DNA of 5,106 bases, from contig USAT01000128.1 of the NCBI GenBank assembly GCA_900552725.1, forward strand, positions 1 through 5,106, read 5' to 3'. Numbering within the stretch: the stretch's first letter is position 1; each line of letters starts with the position of its first letter. Shown here one piece after another: positions 1 to 5,106 of the stretch. A program made the translations under genes and the position numbers. Under the pieces are notes generated by a model, which searched no databases, was not told the origin of the DNA, and saw only the letters and a program-made list of their open reading frames with translations. The DNA is from an uncultured Eubacteriales bacterium. GTDB lineage: Bacteria; Bacillota; Clostridia; Oscillospirales; Oscillospiraceae.

Positions 1-932
1 CCAACTGCATCGACTCCACCGGCGCTCTGTCCTTGGAGAAGCTGCCCCAGACCATGGTGGTCATCGGCGGCGGCGTCATCGGTCTGGAGCTGGCCTGCGC
101 CTATGCAGCCTTCGGCACGAAGATCACCGTGGTGGAGGCCATGGATCACATGCTGCCTATGCTGGACGGCGATCTGACCAAGATCGGCGTGGCGCACATG
201 AAGAAGATGGGCATGGAGTTCCATCTGGAGTGCCCCGTGCAGTCCGTGGAAGACAGCCCCGTGGGCGCAAAGGTTGTCTGCAAGGATAAGTCCGGCAACA
301 CCGTCAGCTTCGAGGCGGAGAAGGTACTGGTGGCCATCGGCCGCAGGGCCAACACCGCCGCGCTGGATCTGGCCGCCGGCAAGATCCACAACGATAAGGG
401 TCGTATTCTGGTCAACGACAAGATGGAGACCAGCGTCCCCGGCGTATACGCCATCGGCGACTGCGTGTTTGGCCATGCACAGCTGGCGCATACCGCCTCC
501 GCCATGGGCGAGGTGGCGGCAGAAAATATCTGCGGCCATGAGGCGCACTATTGCGAAAAGACCAACCCCACTTGCGTGTATATGGAGCCGGAAGCCGCCT
601 CTGTGGGCCTGACCGAGGAGCAGTGTAAGGCGCAGGGCATTGCCTACAAGGTGGGCAAATTCCCTATGAGCGCCAACGGCAAGGCACTGATCCTCAACGG
701 CGGCGAGGGCCTTGTCAAGATCATCGCCGGTGCGGAGTATGGCGAGATCCTGGGCATGCATATCATCGGGCCCCGCGCGACCGACCTTATCGCTGAGGGT
801 GCGCTGGCCATCGGTGGTGAGATGACGTTGGATGAGCTCATCGACACCATCCACTCTCACCCCACTGTCACGGAGACCATGCGCGAAGCCGCGCTGAACG
901 CGGAAAAGCGTGCCATCCATACAAAGAACTGA
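1..932 (+). CDS. lpdA: Dihydrolipoyl dehydrogenase, C-terminal part (5' end outside window)
   Basis: FAD-dependent pyridine nucleotide-disulfide oxidoreductase that reoxidises the dihydrolipoyl groups of 2-oxoacid dehydrogenase or glycine-cleavage complexes with NAD+, in the cytoplasm. The frame is already open at base 3 (reading NCIDSTGALSLEKLP), so the gene starts upstream and the TTG at 33 is not its start. About 309 residues are visible, against some 460-470 for the family. The NAD-binding Rossmann glycines GGGVIG lie at 66-83, the VLVAIGRRANT strand follows, and the second FAD-contact motif YAIGD lies around 447-461. The C-terminal dimerisation domain carries HSHPTVTE at 852-875, whose second His and Glu match the catalytic His-Glu pair of lipoamide dehydrogenases. 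The redox CxxxxC motif would lie upstream and cannot be checked. Related reductases such as mercuric reductase are less likely given the HPTxxE motif. Which complex it serves is unknown because the upstream genes are missing. Confidence 0.93.
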   Translation, partial: NCIDSTGALSLEKLPQTMVVIGGGVIGLELACAYAAFGTKITVVEAMDHMLPMLDGDLTKIGVAHMKKMGMEFHLECPVQSVEDSPVGAKVVCKDKSGNTVSFEAEKVLVAIGRRANTAALDLAAGKIHNDKGRILVNDKMETSVPGVYAIGDCVFGHAQLAHTASAMGEVAAENICGHEAHYCEKTNPTCVYMEPEAASVGLTEEQCKAQGIAYKVGKFPMSANGKALILNGGEGLVKIIAGAEYGEILGMHIIGPRATDLIAEGALAIGGEMTLDELIDTIHSHPTVTETMREAALNAEKRAIHTKN

Positions 933-943
933 CGGCGCGCAGA

Positions 944-1681
944 ATGGCGATCCGTGTTACGCTGAGCGCAAATGCAGGCGTTTCCGTGGAGCTGGGCGGC
1001 GTCCGCATCTGGATAGACGCGCTCCACGATACGCGTGTGCCGGGGTTTTCCACGCTGGACAGTCATCTGCTCCAGCGGCTGTGGTCCGAAGCCGCCTTTC
1101 AGTCGCCGGATGCCATTGTGTATACGCACTGTCATCCAGATCACTATGTGGCGCATTTGACGGCGGAGGCCTGCCGCCGCTGGCCGAAGGCACGGTTGTT
1201 TCTGCCGCAGAAGGACTTTCCGGAGCAGGAGCTTCTGTCGGGGAGGGAGGCCGCCGCATCCATCGAAGGGGTGGCGCTGCACTTTTACCGGCTGACCCAT
1301 GACGGCATGGCTTTCGCCGGTGTGCCGCATTACGGACTCACCATCACCTGCGGAAGGGACAGCATACTGCTTCCCGGTGACTGCGCCGTGGCCTCTCCGG
1401 AGCTGCTTCCCGTGGTGAACGGGCGGCATCTGCGCCTTGCGCTGCTGAACTTCCCTTGGGCCACGCTGCAGCGCGGACGGGATTTTCTGCGGGAGCAGCT
1501 GCACGCTGACCAGATCGCGCTGTATCACCTCCCCTTTGAGGAGGATGATACCGAGGGCTTTCGCGCGGCGGCAGATCGTGCCGCACAAAGCCTATCCGGC
1601 GTCGGAGCCGTCCATGTGCTCGATAATCGCTTTCAGACCCTGTTTATCCCGGATGAAACGCAGCCCGCCCCGCATAGCTGA
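944..1681 (+). CDS. MBL-fold metallo-hydrolase (UlaG-like small type)
   Basis: Predicted cytoplasmic metal-dependent hydrolase of 245 residues; its substrate cannot be told. The first strands (GVSVELGGVRIWIDA, residues 12-26) resemble the opening of UlaG-like metallo-beta-lactamase-fold proteins. The HxHxDH metal site is intact as THCHPDH (His62, His64, Asp66, His67). LLPGDC at 142-147 supplies the bridging Asp146, and YHLPFEED places a late His at 195. His119 is a candidate for the remaining ligand. There is no signal peptide. The ATG lies 11 nt after the lpd stop with only a poor purine stretch ahead of it, which suggests an operon and possibly translational coupling. A strong terminator begins 8 nt after the stop. 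The fold call is firm. A link to lipoate or 2-oxoacid metabolism is only inferred from the neighbour. Confidence 0.88.
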   Translation: MAIRVTLSANAGVSVELGGVRIWIDALHDTRVPGFSTLDSHLLQRLWSEAAFQSPDAIVYTHCHPDHYVAHLTAEACRRWPKARLFLPQKDFPEQELLSGREAAASIEGVALHFYRLTHDGMAFAGVPHYGLTITCGRDSILLPGDCAVASPELLPVVNGRHLRLALLNFPWATLQRGRDFLREQLHADQIALYHLPFEEDDTEGFRAAADRAAQSLSGVGAVHVLDNRFQTLFIPDETQPAPHS

Positions 1682-1689
1682 TAAAAAGC

Positions 1690-1729
1690 AAAAGATGTCC
1701 TGTTTTCGCTGGAAAACAGGACGTCTTTT
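1690..1729 (+). terminator. Strong intrinsic terminator after the lpd-MBL operon, probably bidirectional
   Basis: The arms 1690-1707 and 1712-1729 pair over 18 bp with one T-G wobble (1696/1723) and a 4-nt loop GCTG. The right arm ends in TTTT followed by CTATAAAA, so the U-run is part of the stem. On the other strand the hairpin is followed by GCTTTTTAT, so it could also stop the recombinase transcript, whose gene ends at 1780. Confidence 0.85.
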
Positions 1730-1738
1730 CTATAAAAC

Positions 1739-1780
1739 AGTGTAGACGTGGAAATCGTCAGCAGTATGCTGGGGTACACT
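1739..1780. repeat. Imperfect inverted repeat at the end of the recombinase gene, possible attachment site
   Basis: AGTGTA at 1739-1744 is mirrored by TACACT at 1775-1780, and 11 of 21 positions are complementary about a centre between 1759 and 1760 (TC|AG). Attachment sites of large serine recombinases are typically imperfect inverted repeats of about 40-50 bp with a 2-bp crossover core, often next to the recombinase gene. This stretch has that size and place, directly abutting the recombinase stop codon. An inner hairpin CAGCA-GTA-TGCTG lies at 1759-1771. The symmetry outside the 6-bp arms is only modest, so this could be chance. Confidence 0.35.
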
Positions 1781-3330
1781 CACCCCTCCAGCAGAGCGCG
1801 GCAGCCCTCCGGGAGCAGATAGTCGATCTCTATACGGTTCCCCTCGTAGACGCGAATTTCCCGGATGGCGGCGGCGACTGTGGGGCGATCCAGCTCCGCC
1901 AGCCGCCCCGACGCCAGCAATTCCTTTACCCAGGGCAAGGACAGCGGCTCATCCTGTACCGAGTCGCGCAGCTTGTCCAGTTGGGCCTGCAGCGCCTGCT
2001 CCTGTGCGTCATAATCAGCGCGGTAGCGGAGGAAGTCCTCCTTGGAGATAAGCGCGTCCTGATAGTCCTCGTAGGCGCTCTGGCGGCGGCGCTGAATGCG
2101 CTGCAATGCAGCTTCCAGCTTTTGGGGTTGGTCGGTGCCGGAGCGCGGGCGCTGCGCCGCGCCCTGCTGTGCCAGCTGGCGGAGGTTTTCCACGCCGGCA
2201 ATGAGTTGGTTCAGATCATCCAGTATCACCTTCGTCAACACATCATGGGCGATATAGTGCTTGCTGCACACGGATGCGCCGTAGCGCTTATACGAGCCGC
2301 AGGTGTAGAAGATTTTGCCACCCCAGGTGGTCTTGACCATGGCTCGTCCACAATCGCCACACTTGAGAAAACCCGCAAAGGGGCTGACATTCTGCTGAAA
2401 ATCCGGCGTACGGGCGTTAGCGTTCAGCAGAGCCTGCACCCGCTGCCACTGGCCCTTTTCGATGATGGGCTGGTGGGTGCCGGATACTACCGTCCACTGG
2501 GAGCGCTCCTTCCGCTTGGCTTTCCCGTGCATCTGAAGGCGGTCGTCCCGTCCCTGCTCCATGTTGCCGATGTACATCTCATTTTGCAGGATACGGTGGA
2601 TGGTAGCGTATGTCCAGTAGGTGGTGGTTTCCAGCCGGTGGTTGTTGCGGTATTCTTCGCCGGTGAGCCGTTTGTACTCACTGGGGCAGGGGATGCCCTC
2701 CTCGTTCAGCTGCTTGGCAATACGGATCTTACCCATTCCATTTTCAAACAGGGTGAAGATGCGCCGCACCACCTCCGCCGCAGGCGGGTCGATGACCAGA
2801 CGGTTATGATTCTGCGGGTCCTTACAGTACCCGTAGCTGGCGAATGCTCCGATGAACTCGCCCCGCTGCTGCTTGGCGTGGAGGGAGCTTTTGACCTTTT
2901 GGGAGATGTCGCGTGCATACTGGGTGTTAAACAGATTCTTCAGCGGCATCATCATGTCGTAGGCGCCGCGGTCGCTGTCGATATTGTCCGTGACAGCGAT
3001 GAACCGCACACCGTGCTCCGGCAGCCAACGCTCCAGATAGCGGCCTGTTTCGATGTAATCACGGCCGAAACGGGACAGGTCCTTTACCAGCACACAGCGG
3101 ATGCGCCCACTTTCCATGTTCCGCAGCATCCGCTGAAAGGCGGGGCGCTGGAAATTCGTGCCGGTATAGCCGTCGTCGGCATAGCATTCCGCCATTACCA
3201 ACTCAGGATGATTTTCGATATACGCCTCCAGCAGCTTCCGCTGGTTGCCGATGGAATCACTCTCCATCCGGTCTCCGTCCTCCCGGGACAGGCGACAGTA
3301 CAGCGCAGTAGGCAGTAATCGCTTCTCCAT
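1780..3330 (-). CDS. Large serine recombinase (TndX/TnpX type)
   Basis: Site-specific DNA recombinase of 516 residues, expected to cut and rejoin DNA at attachment sites through a covalent phosphoserine link. The N-terminal resolvase domain (about 7-150) contains ALYCRLSRED with the candidate catalytic Ser15, and KDLSRFGRD (83-91) with the conserved arginines. A recombinase domain (about 165-300) includes ASYGYCKDP. It is followed by a zinc ribbon with FLKCGDCG (Cys324, Cys327), YTCG (Cys344) and SVCSKH (Cys355). A charged, probably coiled-coil segment spans about 403-456, and a C-terminal tail ends at 516. The layout and length fit the recombinases of clostridial Tn4451/Tn5397-like elements. 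The ATG at 3328-3330 is supported by AGGAGG 6 nt upstream. No frameshift or missing motif is seen, so the enzyme could be active. It lies antisense to the flanking + operon and 34 nt downstream of a 39-codon ORF. Confidence 0.93.
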   Translation of the reverse strand: MEKRLLPTALYCRLSREDGDRMESDSIGNQRKLLEAYIENHPELVMAECYADDGYTGTNFQRPAFQRMLRNMESGRIRCVLVKDLSRFGRDYIETGRYLERWLPEHGVRFIAVTDNIDSDRGAYDMMMPLKNLFNTQYARDISQKVKSSLHAKQQRGEFIGAFASYGYCKDPQNHNRLVIDPPAAEVVRRIFTLFENGMGKIRIAKQLNEEGIPCPSEYKRLTGEEYRNNHRLETTTYWTYATIHRILQNEMYIGNMEQGRDDRLQMHGKAKRKERSQWTVVSGTHQPIIEKGQWQRVQALLNANARTPDFQQNVSPFAGFLKCGDCGRAMVKTTWGGKIFYTCGSYKRYGASVCSKHYIAHDVLTKVILDDLNQLIAGVENLRQLAQQGAAQRPRSGTDQPQKLEAALQRIQRRRQSAYEDYQDALISKEDFLRYRADYDAQEQALQAQLDKLRDSVQDEPLSLPWVKELLASGRLAELDRPTVAAAIREIRVYEGNRIEIDYLLPEGCRALLEG

Positions 3331-3336
3331 AAGTCC

Positions 3337-3342
3337 CCTCCT
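3337..3342 (-). promoter_or_regulatory. Ribosome binding site of the recombinase
   Basis: The minus strand reads AAAGGAGGGGACTT directly before the ATG. The perfect AGGAGG core is 6 nt from the start codon, which fixes the start of the recombinase at 3330. Confidence 0.85.
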
Positions 3343-3364
3343 TTCCGTAGACTGCCCGCAGCCA

Positions 3365-3484
3365 TTAAGCCGCCTGTGTGTGGGCGCGGATCAATTCCAC
3401 CACCAGCGCCTCTGCCGTCTGTTGACCAAGGAAATTGCGAGTGACGGTGATCGCCGGAGTGGGTGTTTGCTGAACGGTTGGCAT
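3365..3484 (-). CDS. Small 39-residue ORF directly upstream of the recombinase, function unknown
   Basis: The ATG at 3482-3484 opens a 39-codon frame ending in TAA at 3365-3367. The protein begins MPTVQQTPTPAITVTRNFLG and ends ELIRAHTQAA. It has no cysteine, no membrane segment and no motif I recognise. A Thr/Pro-rich start is followed by a stretch likely to form a helix (about 20-38, QQTAEALVVELIRAHTQA). The ORF is supported by a perfect AGGAGG 7 nt upstream of the ATG and by its position: the stop is 34 nt before the recombinase start, which has its own strong ribosome site. The two are therefore probably one transcript. It might be a leader peptide, a recombination directionality factor or other helper of the recombinase, or a remnant of a longer gene. 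These roles are guesses; what the sequence shows is the translation signal and the linkage. Confidence 0.65.
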   Translation of the reverse strand: MPTVQQTPTPAITVTRNFLGQQTAEALVVELIRAHTQAA

Positions 3485-3491
3485 AAACAGA

Positions 3492-3497
3492 CCTCCT
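3492..3497 (-). promoter_or_regulatory. Ribosome binding site of the 39-codon ORF
   Basis: The minus strand reads GAAGAGGAGGTCTGTTT before the ATG, with the AGGAGG core 7 nt from the start. This is as good a site as the one before the recombinase and is the main reason to accept the small ORF as translated. Confidence 0.75.
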
Positions 3498-3514
3498 CTT
3501 CGAGAATAGTCCAT

Positions 3515-3540
3515 CGTATGCGCGCTACGGAAACCGTATG
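3515..3540. repeat. Spaced CGTATG repeat with an inverted TACG between, possible operator or recombinase site
   Basis: CGTATG occurs at 3515-3520 and again at 3535-3540, exactly 20 bp apart, about two helical turns. Between them TACGG (3526-3530) forms an inverted repeat with CCGTA (3534-3538) around AAA. The cluster is 31-56 nt upstream of the small ORF start, where a promoter or operator would lie. A binding site for a repressor or for the recombinase itself is possible. No convincing -35/-10 pair could be picked in this stretch. Confidence 0.35.
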
Positions 3541-3654
3541 TTTATCGGTCAGACATAAATATGCTGCTATGAATCTCAAAAAACTGGCCCTCTGGAAGTG
3601 GAGCCGCTCTGATTTCTTTGTTTTTCTGCCCTATTTCTTCTTTGATACGACTAA
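3541..3654. other. AT-rich, apparently non-coding stretch upstream of the recombinase unit
   Basis: The gene-free region runs from 3485 to 3743. This part of it is richer in A+T than the flanking genes and has a long pyrimidine-rich run on the + strand (about 3609-3644). No ORF with a ribosome site and no RNA gene is recognised. The minus strand has TTGAGA near 3574-3579 and TATTTA-like words, but no pair with correct promoter spacing. It probably holds the promoter of the small ORF-recombinase unit and the right end of the element. Confidence 0.5.
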
Positions 3655-3687
3655 AACGCCAGCTCTCGCATAACGAGAACTGGCGTT
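3655..3687 (-). terminator. Hairpin with a minus-strand U-run, likely terminator of the ABC importer operon
   Basis: The arms 3655-3668 and 3674-3687 pair over 14 bp around a 5-nt loop. The single non-matching pair (3663/3679) is C-A on the + strand but G-U on the minus-strand transcript, so the minus reading is the better hairpin. It is followed there by TTTTAG counting the stem end, as in an intrinsic terminator. It lies 56 nt past the stop of the substrate-binding protein gene. Confidence 0.65.
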
Positions 3688-3700
3688 CTTTGACAGGCTG

Positions 3701-3738
3701 AGCAGAAAGCGCTCCCCCATCGGGGAGCGCTTTCTGCT
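3701..3738 (+). terminator. Perfect 17-bp hairpin between the importer operon and the recombinase unit
   Basis: The arms 3701-3717 and 3722-3738 are perfectly complementary with a CATC loop and a GC-rich top (GCGCTCCCC). On the + strand it is followed by GCTTTTT, a proper U-run, so the best terminator reading is for + transcription. On the minus strand it follows the importer stop codon by a few bases but lacks a U-run, so it may act there as a 3' protective stem ahead of the hairpin at 3655-3687. Confidence 0.75.
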
Positions 3739-3743
3739 GCTTT

Positions 3744-4748
3744 TTACCGTGCGGCCTCCGCCCAGTGGTTATCCACCAGTTCGTTGAAATCCACCCACTG
3801 CGCTTTCGTCAGCTCTCCGGCCTGCGTCATGACGGTCTCCAGGCGCTCCAGCGACGCCTGCTCCATGGTCAGCGGCGTATTCCACACGCCGATCTGCCGG
3901 TGACGGGCGGTAACAGCCTCCAGTGTGTCCAGATCGGTATCCGGGAACTGGCCGATAATGGCCTGCGCCACCTCCCGGTCGGTATGGCTCTCCACCCAGT
4001 CCAGCGCCTTTGCCACAGCCCGGCAGAAGGCAGCGATCACATCGTTATGCTCCGCCGTATAGTTGCGGGAGGCAAAATAGGCGGTATATGGGATGGTGCC
4101 GCTCTCGGCGCCGATGGAACAGAGGATATAGCCCTGCCCCGCGTTGACCACCTGGGTGGCAGCAGGCTCAAACAGTGTCACATAGTCCCCCTGCCCGCCG
4201 GTAAAGGCACCGGCCATCATGTTGAACTGGACACTGGTGTCCACGATGACGTCCACCTGCGGTTCCAGTCCGTGCTGCCGCAGAACGTACTCCAGCGTCA
4301 TCTCCGGCACGCCGCCCTTGCGGCCGCCGATGATGGTCTTGCCCCGCAGATCCTCCCAGTCAAAGGGAGCATCCTCCCGACCCATGAGAAACGCGCCGTC
4401 ACAAGCGGTCAGCTGGCCGAAGACCACAGGATAGTCCTCCTTGCCCTGATTGTAAATGTAGACGCAGCTCTCAGGGCCGGCAAGGCCGATGTCACTTTGT
4501 CCGGACACCACGGCGGTCATCACCTTGGCGGCGCCGCCGCCGTTCGTCAGCTCGATGGCAAGCCCTTCCTCCTCAAAGAAGCCCAGCTCCAGCGCCACAT
4601 ACTGCGGCGCGTAGAACACGGAGTGGGTCACCTCATTGAGACGGACGACCGACAGTTCCTTCTTTTCCGCCGCCGTTCCGGTTCCGCAGCCGCACAAAAC
4701 CGGCAGCAGCAACAGTGCGGACAGCAGCAGCGCAATGGTCTTTTTCAT
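3744..4748 (-). CDS. ABC importer substrate-binding lipoprotein, SsuA/NMT1 family
   Basis: Extracytoplasmic solute receptor of 334 residues that would be tethered by lipid to the outer face of the membrane and hand its ligand to the permease encoded just upstream. A short lipoprotein signal is clear: MKKT, a hydrophobic run (about 5-18), then the lipobox LCGC with Cys21 as the likely lipidated residue. The binding fold follows, with YAPQYVALELGFFEEEGL (46-63), typical of SsuA/TauA/ThiY-like receptors, and SGQSDIGLAGPES (82-94), the usual ligand-site loop. The start at 4748 is chosen over an in-frame codon at 4790 because it yields the signal peptide directly, overlaps the permease stop as ATGA, and has GGGGGTT upstream. 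Related receptors bind sulfonates, taurine, nitrate or thiamine precursors; nothing here decides among these. Confidence 0.9.
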   Translation of the reverse strand: MKKTIALLLSALLLLPVLCGCGTGTAAEKKELSVVRLNEVTHSVFYAPQYVALELGFFEEEGLAIELTNGGGAAKVMTAVVSGQSDIGLAGPESCVYIYNQGKEDYPVVFGQLTACDGAFLMGREDAPFDWEDLRGKTIIGGRKGGVPEMTLEYVLRQHGLEPQVDVIVDTSVQFNMMAGAFTGGQGDYVTLFEPAATQVVNAGQGYILCSIGAESGTIPYTAYFASRNYTAEHNDVIAAFCRAVAKALDWVESHTDREVAQAIIGQFPDTDLDTLEAVTARHRQIGVWNTPLTMEQASLERLETVMTQAGELTKAQWVDFNELVDNHWAEAAR

Positions 4749-5106
4749 GCTTTTAACCCCCATACACGATACAGTAATTTTTCCACCCACAGCACCAGCC
4801 GGTACATGACTACCGCGGCCACCAGCAACAGCAGCACGCTGGTCATCACCAGATCCATGTTGAACACCTGTGAGCCGTAGACGATCAGGTACCCCAGACC
4901 AGCCCGTGAGACAAGGAACTCACCCATGATGACGCCTACCCACGATAGCCCCACATTGACCTTCAGCGTATTGAGCAGCGTGGCGTAATTGGCGGGAAAC
5001 ACCAGCATCCAGAGCAGCTGCCAGCGGCTTGCGCCCATGGCGGCCATCAATCGGATCTTCTGGGCATCCGTGGCGCGGAAGCCCTCGTACATGTTCAGAA
5101 TGGTGA
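4745..5106 (-). CDS. ABC importer permease, SsuC/TauC-like (N-terminal part outside window)
   Basis: The last 120 or so residues of an inner-membrane subunit of a binding-protein-dependent importer; the family is usually about 250 residues. The frame is open at the window edge (TILNMYEGF), so the Met codon at 5092 is internal. The EAA loop that docks on the ATPase is visible as MAAMGASRWQLLWMLVFPA (about 4990-5047), with the conserved Gly and the closing Pro. Two or three membrane segments follow: GLSWVGVIMGEFL, a region around GYLIVYGSQ, and SVLLLLVAAVVMYRLVLW. The frame ends LYRVWGLKA, and its TGA overlaps the start of the binding-protein gene by 4 nt, so the two are translationally coupled. 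An ATPase gene is expected nearby but is not in the window. Confidence 0.9.
   Translation of the reverse strand, partial: TILNMYEGFRATDAQKIRLMAAMGASRWQLLWMLVFPANYATLLNTLKVNVGLSWVGVIMGEFLVSRAGLGYLIVYGSQVFNMDLVMTSVLLLLVAAVVMYRLVLWVEKLLYRVWGLKA

Larger units (their letters stand above)
1739..3570 (-). mobile_element. Candidate minimal serine-recombinase element (ends approximate)
   Basis: A small ORF and a large serine recombinase, both on the minus strand, lie between two convergent chromosomal operons with no other cargo. The left limit must fall between the lpd-MBL terminator (ends 1729) and the recombinase stop (1780). The right limit falls somewhere upstream of 3497 and probably before the hairpin at 3655. 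Both borders hold related words: ATCGTCAG plus TATGCTG at 1754-1771, and ATCGGTCAG plus TATGCTG at 3544-3566. This could be a self-contained element of about 1.8 kb or the residue of a larger Tn4451-like element that lost its cargo. The ends are inferred, not proven. Confidence 0.4.

Noticed and set aside
33..35. TTG as the start of the dihydrolipoyl dehydrogenase
   Set aside because: The frame is open to the window edge with family-like residues (DSTGALSLEKLP), and the FAD domain and redox cysteines must lie upstream.
857..1588. Minus-strand frame of 243 codons opposite the MBL gene
   Set aside because: The + strand frame carries the intact HxHxDH site; the minus product is low in recognisable features.
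1981..3318. Long + strand open frame (445 codons) opposite the recombinase
   Set aside because: It is fully antisense to a gene with clear resolvase, recombinase and zinc-ribbon motifs. Its product shows no domain and looks like the mirror of GC-rich codon use.
3391..3579. Minus-strand frame of 62 codons overlapping the small ORF in another frame
   Set aside because: It starts at a TTG without a good ribosome site and ends in an Arg/Trp-rich tail. The 39-codon ORF in the other frame has a perfect ribosome site.
3245..3673. + strand frame of 142 codons across the small ORF and the AT-rich region
   Set aside because: It is antisense to the recombinase start and the small ORF, has no ribosome site, and runs into a terminator hairpin.
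3500..3700. CRISPR array, tRNA or riboswitch in the gene-free region
   Set aside because: There are no regularly spaced repeats beyond the two hexamers, no cloverleaf and no recognised aptamer core.
4746..4790. Upstream in-frame start for the substrate-binding protein
   Set aside because: It would place 14 extra residues before a normal lipoprotein signal and lies deep inside the permease gene; the ATGA overlap start is better.
3765..4880. Long + strand open frame (371 codons) opposite the substrate-binding protein
   Set aside because: It is antisense to a clear lipoprotein receptor and permease end. Its translation is rich in His, Arg and Gly with no family signature.

Overview
The window looks like chromosomal DNA from a fairly GC-rich gut-type Clostridia/Firmicutes bacterium, perhaps of the Oscillospiraceae kind. 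This is inferred from strong AGGAGG ribosome sites, a TndX/TnpX-type large serine recombinase, a short Gram-positive-style lipoprotein signal peptide and GC-rich codon use. The genus cannot be fixed from the sequence alone.

Left part (1-1730, + strand): the C-terminal two thirds of a dihydrolipoyl dehydrogenase (lpdA-like) is followed after 11 nt by a small metallo-beta-lactamase-fold hydrolase. The two are probably co-transcribed and end at a strong 18-bp hairpin terminator at 1690-1729.

Middle part (about 1739-3650, - strand): a 516-residue large serine recombinase is preceded by a 39-codon small ORF with an excellent ribosome site. No other cargo is seen. The pair sits in the convergent space between two ordinary chromosomal operons, so it looks like a minimal, recombinase-only mobile element or a remnant of a larger one. 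Possible end sequences are an imperfect inverted repeat at 1739-1780 and related words at 1754-1771 and 3544-3566; these are suggestive only. The AT-rich stretch at 3485-3654 upstream of the small ORF holds a spaced CGTATG repeat and no recognisable gene.

Right part (3655-5106, - strand): two hairpins in tandem (3655-3687 and 3701-3738) separate the recombinase unit from an ABC importer operon. That operon shows the end of an inner-membrane permease, overlapping by 4 nt a lipid-anchored SsuA/NMT1-type substrate-binding protein. The substrate cannot be told from the sequence; sulfonate, nitrate, taurine and thiamine-precursor importers all use this fold.

The most interesting items are the unannotated 39-residue ORF coupled to the recombinase, and the possibility that these two genes alone form a mobile unit of about 1.8 kb.
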